The notes beneath the pieces are model-generated. The model worked only from the letters and a program-made list of their open reading frames with translations, was not told the DNA's origin and made no database searches. Shown here in pieces: positions 1-8,581 of a stretch of DNA of 64,000 nucleotides. Both the position numbers and the translations under genes were made by a program. Each line of letters opens with the position of its first letter. Position 1 is the stretch's first letter. The DNA is from Peribacillus saganii (GTDB lineage Bacteria > Bacillota > Bacilli > Bacillales > DSM-1321): contig NZ_QVTE01000015.1 of NCBI RefSeq assembly GCF_003429095.1, positions 99,965 through 163,964 of the forward strand. Reading direction: 5' to 3'.

Positions 1-272
1 TCAAATGATTAAAACTTTCATCCTGGGAACCACCTGACTCCATCAGGTGATAACCTTTCATTTTAGTTCAACTATCTCTTTCACGTTAAGAAATGATCCT
101 TTCTTTGTGGATATCTATAATACTACCAGGACTTTTAACTCCCCAGTAAAATTACTTACAGAAGTGAATAGTCACTTTTTAAAATATGTATTAGTATAAT
201 CTTAAAAAGGTGTATTATATTCTCCGCTTACGTTTGAAATGAGGAAAAGAGCTGTGATCAACTCATTCTTCG

Positions 273-425
273 GAGATTAAAATTGATGATTTTACTTGAC
301 CGGAAGTCGCTGAATTGATTGCGGATCACCTACATGGTATGAAATTGAATTCCCCGCCGGAAAGTATACATGCACTTGATCGTGAAAATTTTCGAATGCC
401 GGATATGATACTAGCTCCCCAATAA
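273..425 (+). pseudogene. GNAT N-acetyltransferase N-terminal fragment
   Basis: The + strand reads EIKIDDFT, then an in-frame TGA at 297-299, then PEVAELIADHLHGMKLN and SPPESIHALD, ending at TAA 423-425. The HLHGM...SPPESIHALD pattern is what I know from the N-terminus of Bacillus GNAT acetyltransferases. About 50 of roughly 150 residues remain and the acetyl-CoA binding part is absent. A stop replaces what is normally a His before PEVA. Seen: frame, stop and truncation. Inferred: family. It is a dead remnant. Confidence 0.55.
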
Positions 426-447
426 TAAAATCAACCTGACATTCATT

Positions 448-876
448 TTACTTCCGACTAAAATACGGGCCGCACCAGCCAGTTTCGTGTGTTTTTACAT
501 AAGTCCAGCTAAATTCTTTATCTACAACATACACATCTTCTTCGTTTATTAAATCATCAGCAGAAAATAATCTTGCATTCTCTATAAGCAACGCGTGATC
601 GGAATGCTGATAAAAGATATAACATTTATCTTTCTGTTCGTTATTAAATGCTGTTTGGGCTTGTTCATCTTTTTTACAGCTCTTTTTACCATAGCTAAAT
701 AAGTGCCATAAATATCCACAGGCACCGTCTTGATCATACAAATAAATTGATTTTTTATCATTAAAGCTAAGATGATTCGCAAAATTGAGTTCCCATGGTT
801 TCCGTAAATATGTACCCCAGCTTGGAATTTCAGTTACCTTCACTTTTTTGCTTTTTAAAATATCTTCTATGTCCAT
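448..876 (-). CDS. DUF4275 family protein
   Basis: 142-residue soluble protein of unknown function. The DACGYLWHLFSYGKK segment, CYIFYQHSDHALLIENA and the C-terminal KTHETGWCGPYFSRK are the conserved blocks of the Bacillus DUF4275 family, and the length matches. The ATG at 876 is preceded by GGAGG at good spacing. There is no signal peptide or membrane segment. It stands alone, with a dead acetyltransferase fragment just downstream, so context gives no clue to its role. Family assignment is from memory of conserved motifs. Confidence 0.85.
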   Translation of the reverse strand: MDIEDILKSKKVKVTEIPSWGTYLRKPWELNFANHLSFNDKKSIYLYDQDGACGYLWHLFSYGKKSCKKDEQAQTAFNNEQKDKCYIFYQHSDHALLIENARLFSADDLINEEDVYVVDKEFSWTYVKTHETGWCGPYFSRK

Positions 877-950
877 AAAATGCCTCCATAATTGATATTC
901 TTATATTATCAAAAATATTACTTTTTCATTGTCCTCAATACTTCATAAGC

Positions 951-977
951 ACAAAAAAGACTGCCAATAGATGGCAG
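951..977 (-). terminator. Candidate rho-independent terminator
   Basis: CTGCCA (961-966) pairs with TGGCAG (972-977). On the minus strand the stem is followed by TCTTTTTT. The nearest minus-strand gene upstream of it (MFS, ending 1439) is about 460 bp away, so what it terminates is uncertain. Confidence 0.45.
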
Positions 978-1011
978 CCACAGATTGTCGACAAAAGGGG
1001 TTCGGAATGGT

Positions 1012-1073
1012 CTGCGACGAGGAGGCTCACCGCCCGCCCCGCTGAATGCGAAGCGCCTGGAACGGAAATCAAC
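1012..1073. repeat. GC-rich intergenic repeat-like element
   Basis: A GC-rich patch with ACCGCCCGCCCCGCTGAATG and GCGCCTGGAACGGAAATCAAC-type sequence stands out from the AT-rich surroundings. Very similar wording recurs between genes in many Bacillaceae genomes as I recall them. Only one clear copy is visible here, so repeat status is inference. The reading frame running through it shows no protein-like composition. Confidence 0.35.
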
Positions 1074-1234
1074 TTACCCCATTAACAGGCCAAGGAGAAA
1101 GGGTGGGTTTTCCCTGAATATTCTGCGGCCGTTTGTGACTTTAATTATTGTAAATAGAGATGAGATAAATTTCCCCTTCTCAGTTCTGAAAGTGTCGGAT
1201 CAGGAATTTTAAAATGCAGTAAGGGCTTCGAATG

Positions 1235-1352
1235 TCTCGGAAGCTGGTTCTGAATGATTTGGAATGTCTTCCGAAAGTATTCTTAGTGTTTCGGAAGCAG
1301 GTTCCGAATTTTTCGAAATGACTTCCGAAAGTGTTCTGAGTGATTCAGAACC
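1235..1352. repeat. 54-bp imperfect tandem repeat
   Basis: Two adjacent 54-bp units, 1235-1288 and 1289-1342, match at 44 of 54 positions, and a third begins at 1343. Each unit carries both TTCGGAAG-like and CTTCCGAAAG-like words, so it is also internally dyad-rich. It lies downstream of the MFS gene and encodes no plausible protein. Confidence 0.7.
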
Positions 1353-1438
1353 TATTGATTTTATTGATGCCAATGACTTAATCTAATATCAGTTAATTTG
1401 GAATGAATGGTTCAATAATTTATCTTGTTTGTACAGCT

Positions 1439-2749
1439 TTAGCCAGCTTGAACATTTTTGTTCTTACTCCAAAGCCAGAAAACAACAGGTATGATGACCA
1501 ATGAGAGAATGCCTCCTGCAATTGATAGAGCCGGGTAGCTGGAATGGGCTACGATCAGACCGGATAGTGCCCCGCCCGATGCTCCGGATAAAGAGATGAA
1601 TACATCAACAGATCCTTGTAGTTTGGCCCGTGTTGATGCTGTTGTTGAATCAATTATAAGTGCCGTGCCACTAATTAAGCCAAAGTTCCACCCAATACCA
1701 AGCAGTGCTAGAGCGACAATAAATCCTGCCATGGATTCCACAGGAGCAACAGCGGCCACTATACCTGCAGCCAATAAAGTGGTGCCTGAAGCAATTGCCA
1801 TAACAGTACGTCCCAACCTGTCTACGAGGATTCCTGTAATGAGGGATGGCAGGTACATGGAACCGATATGGATACCAATGACGAGTCCTATCTCCCTTAA
1901 ATCATAACCGTGATGTCTCATTTGTACTGGAGTCATCGTCATAATCGCAACCATTACCATTTGGGTTAAGACCATGATCAAAGCTCCAACCACAATTCCC
2001 CGCTGATTTTTTGCATGATGATTTGACTCAGTGTTAGCAATGCCAACTCGTTCGTCTTTGTTCATGTCTTCCATTGCTTTCGCAACGAGTAGTGGATCCG
2101 GACGCAGTAAGATTAATAATATAAAGCCGGCAAGTGTGTAGGCAAAAGCTCCGAGAATAAATGGTCCCGCAAGAGAAGGCACCCCCATTGATTTAGCGAA
2201 TTCCCCCATAACATTGACCAGGTTTGGACCTGCTACAGCACCGAATGTAGTTGATACCATGGCAATGCTAATCGCTGTTGCCCTCTGATTAAAATCGGCT
2301 AAATCAGTGCCAGCATAGCGGGCCTGCAGGTTAGTTGCACTTCCTGAACCATAAATTAACAAGGACGCAAAAAGTAGTAAAACACTGTCAATTGCAGCAG
2401 CCATCACTACTCCAACAGCACCTGCACCGCCGGCTAAGAATCCAGATGCCAGACCTGTCCGGCGTCCAAATCGCTGGGAGAGCCGCCCTACCAGCATCGC
2501 TGCACCCGCAGAACCAAAAGTAAGCAATGCAGATGGAATACCAGCATAACTGTCGCTTCCCAGCATGTTTTGCGCGATGAGAGCCCCCACTGTTATGCCG
2601 GCTGCAAGTCCCGCTCCTCCAAAAATCTGTGAAAGAACAACAATAAAAAGAGTACGCCGATGTAATTGCTTCAGTTTTTCAGGACTATTCAAATATTGCT
2701 GTACTATTGGATTGTTATACTCGCTTGAATTATCTTCTTGATTTAACAC
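1439..2749 (-). CDS. MFS transporter (drug:H+ antiporter type)
   Basis: 436-residue polytopic membrane protein with about 12 hydrophobic segments. The N-terminal half carries the MFS motif A-like loop LVGRLSQRFGRRTGL between the second and third segments, and a charged central loop (about 225-250) splits the two halves. The second half repeats a degenerate motif A, ILVDRLGRTVMA. The substrate cannot be read from sequence. The start is GTG at 2749, with a purine-rich AGAAGG some 11 bases upstream, so initiation is not firmly fixed. No partner gene is adjacent. Confidence 0.85.
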   Translation of the reverse strand: MLNQEDNSSEYNNPIVQQYLNSPEKLKQLHRRTLFIVVLSQIFGGAGLAAGITVGALIAQNMLGSDSYAGIPSALLTFGSAGAAMLVGRLSQRFGRRTGLASGFLAGGAGAVGVVMAAAIDSVLLLFASLLIYGSGSATNLQARYAGTDLADFNQRATAISIAMVSTTFGAVAGPNLVNVMGEFAKSMGVPSLAGPFILGAFAYTLAGFILLILLRPDPLLVAKAMEDMNKDERVGIANTESNHHAKNQRGIVVGALIMVLTQMVMVAIMTMTPVQMRHHGYDLREIGLVIGIHIGSMYLPSLITGILVDRLGRTVMAIASGTTLLAAGIVAAVAPVESMAGFIVALALLGIGWNFGLISGTALIIDSTTASTRAKLQGSVDVFISLSGASGGALSGLIVAHSSYPALSIAGGILSLVIIPVVFWLWSKNKNVQAG

Positions 2750-3158
2750 TATTCATACTGCCTTCTGTTTAACGGTCGCATCGCTTTTATTCCCCCTATA
2801 TTGTTACTTTTCCATTTTTCAAAACCTAAATCAGTATTATTTAAAGGATAGTAATTTAACTTATGAGGAAATATTTCGATTATTATTTTTTCTATAAAAA
2901 TTCCAAAAGAAATAATATTTGAGCCAAACAGAAAGGGCAGTGATTAACCTAATTTATATTTTTCGATATGTTTAGTAATATTTTTAAGGCATGAAAAAGT
3001 CACGCGGATAGACTGTACTTATTTTCCACTTTAAACCGCTATCGACGCTAAAAAAATGTATGTTCAAATACTTGGTTTTGCACTATCGTTAAAAGTAGTA
3101 GATTGAAGTTTCCTAGGAAATAAGTTTGACTTACTTTTCATCCTGAGCTTCCAAATGT
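2750..3158. other. Gene-free interval
   Basis: AT-rich stretch of about 400 bp between the MFS gene and a small membrane ORF. It should hold the MFS promoter. I see no strong terminator, repeat or protein-like frame. Confidence 0.4.
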
Positions 3159-3401
3159 TTAGATACGGGCAACACCAAAGAGGATAGATAATGTTATAAA
3201 TCCTACAATTAATAAACCATACAAACTTAATATAATTGTTGTCAATCGTCCTCCATAAAAATAATGATGGACATAACCTCTAAGTATTTTCTCGATTATA
3301 AAACTTCCCTCTTTCATTAACACTTCCCTATAAAAATCCAAACTTTCCGTATCACCAATTTCACTTGTATTGTCCTTGTTAATAATAAAAAAGTACGCCA
3401 C
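3159..3401 (-). CDS. Hypothetical small membrane protein
   Basis: 80 residues: a charged N-terminal half followed by one strong hydrophobic segment (about residues 53-77, TTIILSLYGLLIVGFITLSI). I do not recognise it. The only in-frame start at the 5' end is GTG, with no good ribosome binding site, so the ORF may be spurious or truncated. It lies between an MFS gene and the divergent manganese catalase and has no operon partner. Confidence 0.35.
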   Translation of the reverse strand: MAYFFIINKDNTSEIGDTESLDFYREVLMKEGSFIIEKILRGYVHHYFYGGRLTTIILSLYGLLIVGFITLSILFGVARI

Positions 3402-3564
3402 TAGGTGATGAACTCACAAAACATAAATAAAACTTTGCTTGCACTATTAAACCAATTAATTTTCATTAACTGTGACTGATGCGTCCATAATTTTCAAAAA
3501 AATGATTAATAGAAAGAAATCATGGGTAACAAAGTATAGAATTTATTTACTAAAGGAGGATGTT

Positions 3565-4410
3565 ATGTTTCGTCATCAAAAGCAATTACAGTTCGAGGTA
3601 AAAGTAGACCGTCCAGATCCTATGCTCGCCCGTCAGGTACAGGAAGTACTTGGTGGCCAATTTGGAGAAATGACTGTTATGATGCAGTATCTCTTTCAAG
3701 GCTTTAATTGTCGTGGTGAAGAAAAGTATAAAGACATGTTAATGGATATTGGAACAGAGGAAATAGGGCATGTTGAAATGCTATGCTCACTTATCAGCCA
3801 ATTGCTAGATGGTGCTTCTCCAGAAGATCAGGCTGAAGCTGCTAAAGATCCTCAGATTGCTGCGATAATGGGTGGAGTCAATCCACAGCATTTACTCGTA
3901 AGCGGTCTTGGGGGCTTACCAACTAATTCAAATGGTGTGCCTTGGAATGGTGCTTATATTGTAGCTAGTGGAAACTTATTAGCTGATATGCGTTCTAATC
4001 TGCACGCAGAAAGTCAGGGGCGACTTCAAGTAGCTCGTCTATATCATATGACAACAGATGAAGGTGTCCGTGCAACATTTCGTAAAATGCTTGCTCGTGA
4101 CCGTTACCATCAATACCAATGGATGGCTGCGATTGCAGAGTTAGAAGAGAAAAACGGTGTGGTAGTGCCAGCTTCCTTCCCTCCTGAAGCGGAAAAGGAA
4201 GCGCAGCCACAAGCTTATGAATTTTGGAACCTTTCAGAAGGCAGTGAGTCTTCCGAAGGCCTTTGGGCTACAGGAAGTGCACCAGATGGTTCCGGAGAAT
4301 TTGTATATATACAAGAACCTGTAGCAAAAGGACAAGTTCCTAATCCTAGCATACCTTCTGATAAATTACATCATGACTTAGATTTAACTAAATTAACCTC
4401 TAAAGAATAA
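3565..4410 (+). CDS. Manganese catalase
   Basis: 281-residue non-haem catalase that dismutates hydrogen peroxide at a dimanganese centre. The ferritin-like four-helix core is evident: the FGEMTVMMQYLFQGFNC region and GTEEIGHVEM supply Glu/His ligands in the first half, and SNLHAESQGRLQVARLYHM with RDRYHQYQWMAAI supplies those in the second. The start is ATG 3565, directly preceded by AAAGGAGG; an in-frame ATG at 3472 has no such site and adds an unrelated basic tail. It is monocistronic, with a hairpin after the stop. Bacillus relatives are often spore-associated, but nothing here shows that. Confidence 0.93.
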   Translation: MFRHQKQLQFEVKVDRPDPMLARQVQEVLGGQFGEMTVMMQYLFQGFNCRGEEKYKDMLMDIGTEEIGHVEMLCSLISQLLDGASPEDQAEAAKDPQIAAIMGGVNPQHLLVSGLGGLPTNSNGVPWNGAYIVASGNLLADMRSNLHAESQGRLQVARLYHMTTDEGVRATFRKMLARDRYHQYQWMAAIAELEEKNGVVVPASFPPEAEKEAQPQAYEFWNLSEGSESSEGLWATGSAPDGSGEFVYIQEPVAKGQVPNPSIPSDKLHHDLDLTKLTSKE

Positions 4411-4418
4411 GGCTTATA

Positions 4419-4455
4419 AACAAGATGTGCTTCTAATAGTGCATCTTGTTTATTT
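4419..4455 (+). terminator. Terminator of the manganese catalase gene
   Basis: AACAAGATG pairs with CATCTTGTT (loop about 4430-4440) and is followed by TATTTTC. It lies just after the stop codon at 4410. Confidence 0.7.
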
Positions 4456-4500
4456 TCAAAAGAAAATCGTGAAGACTGCAAATATACATAGTTTTAGATA

Positions 4501-4529
4501 AAATAAAAAGACACTATTCAAAAGTGTCC
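4501..4529 (-). terminator. Candidate minus-strand terminator
   Basis: GACACT and AGTGTC (4510-4528) form a hairpin that on the minus strand runs into TTTTTATTTT. The only minus-strand candidate before it is a 27-codon frame at 4664-4747. Confidence 0.5.
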
Positions 4530-4663
4530 TACTCTCACTCACCATCTTCAACATCAAAAAATTGCGGTTCCCTGTTGATGTATAACTAAACTTCATTTAA
4601 GAATCAGACCTAGTACTTTATAACTTTGTTCTAATCAGTAACTATCAGAAGTACTCTAAAGAG

Positions 4664-4747
4664 TCACCGGTTTCTCACTTTATTCAATACATTTTTAAAA
4701 ATTATATATACAGCTGCAATTAAAATCGTAAGCAAAAGTACTTTCAT
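4664..4747 (-). CDS. Possible 27-aa membrane peptide
   Basis: Frame starting MKVLLLTILIAAVYIIF: one hydrophobic helix with a short basic tail. A GGAGG lies upstream but about 14 bases from the ATG, too far to be convincing. A minus-strand terminator follows at 4501-4529. No homologue recognised. Confidence 0.2.
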   Translation of the reverse strand: MKVLLLTILIAAVYIIFKNVLNKVRNR

Positions 4748-5070
4748 TATAAGTTAAGACGCCTCCATATTGTATGTATATCTTTTTATTACCCTAATGC
4801 GGTTAATAAAAACACCTACTCATTAAAAAGGTATTATAGATATATTTAATAAATGACGATTAATTCCATAATTGTCCTCTTTTTCCGCAGTCATTTCCCA
4901 TTTCGAATATTACATTTCAAAAAAACCATTATACTTGAGTGCCTTGATGACATGGGGAGTTCAATGTTCTCAATGCAAGTTTTGTAAGTAAGGTTACATT
5001 TTGAAAATAGGTTGCCGAGATTGGGGCAATTGAAAGATTTGCTATGCAGCGAAGAATGAATTTTTAAGCA

Positions 5071-5101
5071 ATAAAAATAAGCCGCTCCCTTTGAGCGGCT
5101 C
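5071..5101 (-). terminator. Terminator of the glycosidase gene
   Basis: AGCCGCTC (5080-5087) pairs with GAGCGGCT (5093-5100). On the minus strand the stem is followed by TATTTTTATT, 14 bp past the glycosidase stop. Confidence 0.85.
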
Positions 5102-5114
5102 TTTGAACTTCTAG

Positions 5115-6827
5115 TTATTTATATTGAGAAACAAAATGGACAAATGTGCTTGCGGTCCAGGTAAAGGATTTATCCCGCAGTGCCCTTCCGGTAGTGGCTT
5201 CATAGTTTTCCGGGAAGCCGTTTAGACGGGCCATTTCACAGAACCTTTCAGCTATATCACCAGCAATTTCATGTTTCCCGCAGTCTTTCAGTGCTTCCAC
5301 AAATAAAAGAGTCGATGGAGCCCAAATTGGTCCACGCCAGTAGGCGTCTGCTTCATAATCAGAACTATCAATTGCTTCGGTAGCAATTCCCCAATTTGTC
5401 AGAAAGCGTTCACTTGTGATAACCTCAATCATTTTCTGTCGGATTTGATCAGGCAGCCTTTTACCTAAGATAAGCGACACGAATGGCAGTACTGCATTGC
5501 TTTCGATGATTTCGTCATTTAACATACGTTTGGCGACCGGCAGACCATCCTCAATGAAATAGTCAATGAACAGCTCATTAAGCTTGTCGGCTTTTTCAAT
5601 CCAATACCTTTGCTGATCTTTGTTGTTGAATTTTTCTGCAAGTGATGCCAATAGATCCATGCCTTTAATGATAAAAGCAGTTAAATCAGGGCTGTTCACT
5701 ACAACAGGCTGACTAAAAACAGTACTGTTGTCCTGGCCAGAGTCGTTTCCGTGGTGATATTCACAAATCCCATCCTGGTTAGAATCTTTGTACTTTAAAT
5801 AAAAGTTAATCTGTTTTTCAATGTATTGATATGTTAATTTCATTTGTTCTTCTGTGAAAGGCATTTTCTCCATCATTTTTCCAAAAAAGTAGCCATGAAC
5901 AGGAGGTTTTGCAAAGTTCCAGCGGATGGTGGAATCGCTGACTGAGCCTGGAATCTGCCCAAGCTCATCTTGGTGATCGAATAGAACGGCCATTTGATCC
6001 CAAGCCAAATCATTATCCACACCGGCAAGTCCCAAGGCATTGAAACAATGATCCCAGCTCCAGGCACCCGGGAAATTTTTATTGGAGCAATACATCGTAT
6101 ATCTCTTTAAGTTTCCTTCAGGCTTCACAAAAGTCGACCAATTAGTATAGGCTGCAAGCATGAGTGCCTCATGATATTTTTCTTCAACAGCAGGAATTTT
6201 AGAATAATAATCTAAAAGGCTTTGCTTTGATTCAGCAACAATCTGATCAAAATCATATTCCAATTTATCAGGAATAGCAGCATTTGTAGGAATATCTTCA
6301 ATTATGCATAAGAATTGTTCCCCATCAGCTTGTACTTGAATAATCGAAGAGTTATTTGCTTTTTCTGAGCTTCCAGCTGCATCATATTGGATATCCTGAT
6401 TAAGTGAAACGCTTCCTTTAGGACTGTAAATCATGAATTTTGTAAGGTTTTTATAACTGTTGATAAGGCAATATTCTTCCCCTTTCTTACCAAGCAGGAA
6501 GTTATATTCAAAATTATAAACTGGCTGCGTATCAAAACGGATGCCTACATTATCTCCAATACCTTTTACAACAATGCGGGAATCTCCATCAAAGCAGATA
6601 CTAATCTCCCCGCCAGGCAGTGTTAATACAATCTTTGAGAAGTCAGCTTCGTACTGATACGGAACGGGCTCATTATTTTTTAAAGGAATGAACTTCATTA
6701 CATTCATATGGTTTTTGGATTTGCCTCTTAGGCTATTTAGATACAATCCTGACTCTGTTTCCTTTTCTTGAAAATTAATGGACATATATGAACCGTAAAA
6801 ACTAAACGGTATATCTGTTAAATTCAC
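5115..6827 (-). CDS. GH63-like glycoside hydrolase
   Basis: 570-residue cytoplasmic glycosidase. A beta-rich N-terminal domain (about 1-190) precedes an (alpha/alpha)6 barrel (about 210-570). Barrel hallmarks: FPGAWSWDHCFNALGL (the Asp is the likely general acid), YWRGPIWAPSTLLFVEAL, and NGFPENYEATTGRA near the C-terminus (the Glu is the likely base). This pattern fits GH63 and trehalase-like families. There is no signal peptide, so the substrate should be imported by the divergent PTS permease. The start is GTG 6827 behind AAAGGAG. A TreR-like operator lies upstream. A hydrolase for an imported (phospho)disaccharide is inferred; alpha-1,1- or alpha-1,2-glucosides are both possible. Confidence 0.82.
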   Translation of the reverse strand: MNLTDIPFSFYGSYMSINFQEKETESGLYLNSLRGKSKNHMNVMKFIPLKNNEPVPYQYEADFSKIVLTLPGGEISICFDGDSRIVVKGIGDNVGIRFDTQPVYNFEYNFLLGKKGEEYCLINSYKNLTKFMIYSPKGSVSLNQDIQYDAAGSSEKANNSSIIQVQADGEQFLCIIEDIPTNAAIPDKLEYDFDQIVAESKQSLLDYYSKIPAVEEKYHEALMLAAYTNWSTFVKPEGNLKRYTMYCSNKNFPGAWSWDHCFNALGLAGVDNDLAWDQMAVLFDHQDELGQIPGSVSDSTIRWNFAKPPVHGYFFGKMMEKMPFTEEQMKLTYQYIEKQINFYLKYKDSNQDGICEYHHGNDSGQDNSTVFSQPVVVNSPDLTAFIIKGMDLLASLAEKFNNKDQQRYWIEKADKLNELFIDYFIEDGLPVAKRMLNDEIIESNAVLPFVSLILGKRLPDQIRQKMIEVITSERFLTNWGIATEAIDSSDYEADAYWRGPIWAPSTLLFVEALKDCGKHEIAGDIAERFCEMARLNGFPENYEATTGRALRDKSFTWTASTFVHFVSQYK

Positions 6828-6852
6828 TTTTAAAAAACTCCTTTAACATAAT

Positions 6853-6864
6853 ATGTATATACAA
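6853..6864. promoter_or_regulatory. TreR-like operator, glycosidase side
   Basis: ATGTATATACAA matches the B. subtilis tre operator palindrome TTGTATATACAA at 11 of 12 positions. It lies 26 bp upstream of the glycosidase start. Confidence 0.7.
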
Positions 6865-6928
6865 GTTATCCCTAATTTATCATAGTATGAAAATTAGTCA
6901 AGAAAAGAAAGGGCTATCATTTTTCTGC

Positions 6929-6957
6929 TTGACAAGTGAAACAATTTAAAATATTGT
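6929..6957 (+). promoter_or_regulatory. Sigma-A promoter of the PTS gene
   Basis: TTGACA (6929-6934), a 17-bp spacer, then TATTGT (6952-6957). Initiation near 6964 would fall inside the operator at 6963-6974, a classic repression arrangement. Confidence 0.7.
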
Positions 6958-6962
6958 AGCTC

Positions 6963-6974
6963 TTGTATATACAT
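6963..6974. promoter_or_regulatory. TreR-like operator, PTS side
   Basis: TTGTATATACAT, 11 of 12 to the tre operator palindrome, is an inverted copy of the site at 6853-6864. The two sites lie about 110 bp apart and bracket both divergent promoters. No treR gene is in the window. Confidence 0.7.
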
Positions 6975-7000
6975 GTTAAAACAGCGAAGAGGTGTCCATC

Positions 7001-8422
7001 GTGTCTGAATTAAAGGAAAGCGTTTCACAGATTATTAGTTACATAGGCGGTGCGGACAATATTGAAAGCGCATCCCACTGTGTAACCCGATTGCGTCTGG
7101 TCCTCAAGGACAAAGATCAAGCAGATGTTAAAAGTATTGAAAATCTTGATATTGTGAAGGGAACGTTCTTTGCAAGCGGCCAGTTTCAGGTAATCATAGG
7201 ACCTGGCTTAGTAGAAAAGGTTTATGGTGAATTTATCAAGCAAACCGGAATTAAAGAAAGTTCTATGGCAGAAGTAAAAGAAAATGCCCGTGCAAAAGAA
7301 AGCGTTATCCAGAAGGCGGTTAGAACGCTGGCCGATATCTTTATCCCTATCCTTCCGGCGATTGTAGCATCCGGTCTATTAATGGGCTTTAACAATCTTC
7401 TTGCAAATCCTGGCCTATTTTATGAGAAGTCAGTAATTGAAGTACATACTGGCATTGCAGGAATCGCACAGATTATCAATCTAGTAGCTAATGCTGCCTT
7501 TACATTCCTCCCTACCTTAATCGGATGGTCTGCAGTGAAGAAATTCGGCGGAAATCCTGTTTTAGGTATTGTTTTAGGTTTAATTCTAGTTCATCCAGCT
7601 TTAATGTCAGCTTACGATTATGCAGCTGACCCAAGTAAGGTTAAGCATTGGGATGTGTTAGGATTTAAGATTGAACAGATTGGTTATCAAGGACAAGTCC
7701 TTCCCGTTTTAGTTGCTGCTTATCTTTTGGCACAGATTGAAATTTTCCTTAAAAAGAGAATTCCTGATGCCATCCAATTGATTATTGTATCACCTATAGC
7801 CCTATTGCTGACTGCGTTTTTAACTTTCACGATTATTGGGCCTATTACAATGACCGGGGCCAACTGGATCACTGATGGAGTGGTGTACCTGTTTGATGTA
7901 GCTCCAGTTTTTGCGGGTGCATTTTATGCCTTTATCTCTCCATTGCTGGTTATTACTGGAATGCATCACTTATTCCTTGGTGTAAACCTGCAGATGGCAG
8001 GAAGCTTAGGCTATGTAACTCTATGGCCAATCGGCGATACTGTAACATTGGCACAAGGTACGGCTGCATTAACAATGTTCTTTATTCTAAGAAATAAGAA
8101 AATGAAAAACGTTGCCTTTACTTCATCCTTCTCAGCATGGCTGGGTATTACAGAGCCAGCTATCTATGGAGTAAACTTGCGGTACCGCTACCCATTTATT
8201 GCGGTCATGCTTGCAAGCGCTATCGGCAGTGGATTCCTGGCATACTTTGATGTGAAAGCCACATCAATTGGTGTAGGCGGACTCTTCTCCTTCCTGTCTG
8301 TCTTCCCTGAATATTGGGGCGTATACTTCACAGGCAACATAATGACCATTATCTTAACAGCCTTAATCACCTTCCTTTTTTCAAAAAGCAAACGCTTTAA
8401 AAATGAGGATTTGGAGGCTTAA
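7001..8422 (+). CDS. PTS EIIBC, trehalose-type permease
   Basis: 473-residue membrane component that imports and phosphorylates a disaccharide. EIIB domain about 1-85, with the phospho-accepting Cys in ASHCVTRLRLVLKD. EIIC follows from about 105, with roughly ten hydrophobic segments and the conserved GITEPAIYGVNLR loop. The N-terminus (SELKESVSQIISYIGGADNI) resembles TreP. There is no EIIA domain, so it must borrow one. GTG 7001 is chosen because AGAGGTG sits 7 bases upstream; a GTG at 6992 overlaps that site. A weak cre-like GGAAAGCGTTTCAC lies at 7015-7028. It is divergent from the glycosidase and shares TreR-like operators. Confidence 0.88.
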   Translation: MSELKESVSQIISYIGGADNIESASHCVTRLRLVLKDKDQADVKSIENLDIVKGTFFASGQFQVIIGPGLVEKVYGEFIKQTGIKESSMAEVKENARAKESVIQKAVRTLADIFIPILPAIVASGLLMGFNNLLANPGLFYEKSVIEVHTGIAGIAQIINLVANAAFTFLPTLIGWSAVKKFGGNPVLGIVLGLILVHPALMSAYDYAADPSKVKHWDVLGFKIEQIGYQGQVLPVLVAAYLLAQIEIFLKKRIPDAIQLIIVSPIALLLTAFLTFTIIGPITMTGANWITDGVVYLFDVAPVFAGAFYAFISPLLVITGMHHLFLGVNLQMAGSLGYVTLWPIGDTVTLAQGTAALTMFFILRNKKMKNVAFTSSFSAWLGITEPAIYGVNLRYRYPFIAVMLASAIGSGFLAYFDVKATSIGVGGLFSFLSVFPEYWGVYFTGNIMTIILTALITFLFSKSKRFKNEDLEA

Positions 8423-8441
8423 ATTTAAACAGATTCCTATA

Positions 8442-8475
8442 AAACAAGGACAGGCTGGACCTGTCCTTGTTTATT
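8442..8475 (+). terminator. Terminator of the PTS gene
   Basis: Perfect 13-bp stem: AAACAAGGACAGG (8442-8454) with CCTGTCCTTGTTT (8460-8472), 5-nt loop. Confidence 0.9.
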
Positions 8476-8581
8476 TAAATCTCACGGTATTGGAAAAACT
8501 TAGTCGTAGATTGGCATTGATTTCGTTCTTTATTTATTGCTTTCTTAAATAATAAGCAGAAATAAGATTTGTTTTATCAAG

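Noticed and set aside
985..1212. 75-codon + strand frame
   Set aside because: It runs through a GC-rich intergenic repeat-like element; composition and lack of a ribosome site argue against a gene.
7015..7028. cre-like GGAAAGCGTTTCAC inside the PTS gene start
   Set aside because: Right half mismatches the CcpA consensus at three positions; mentioned only as weak in the gene entry.
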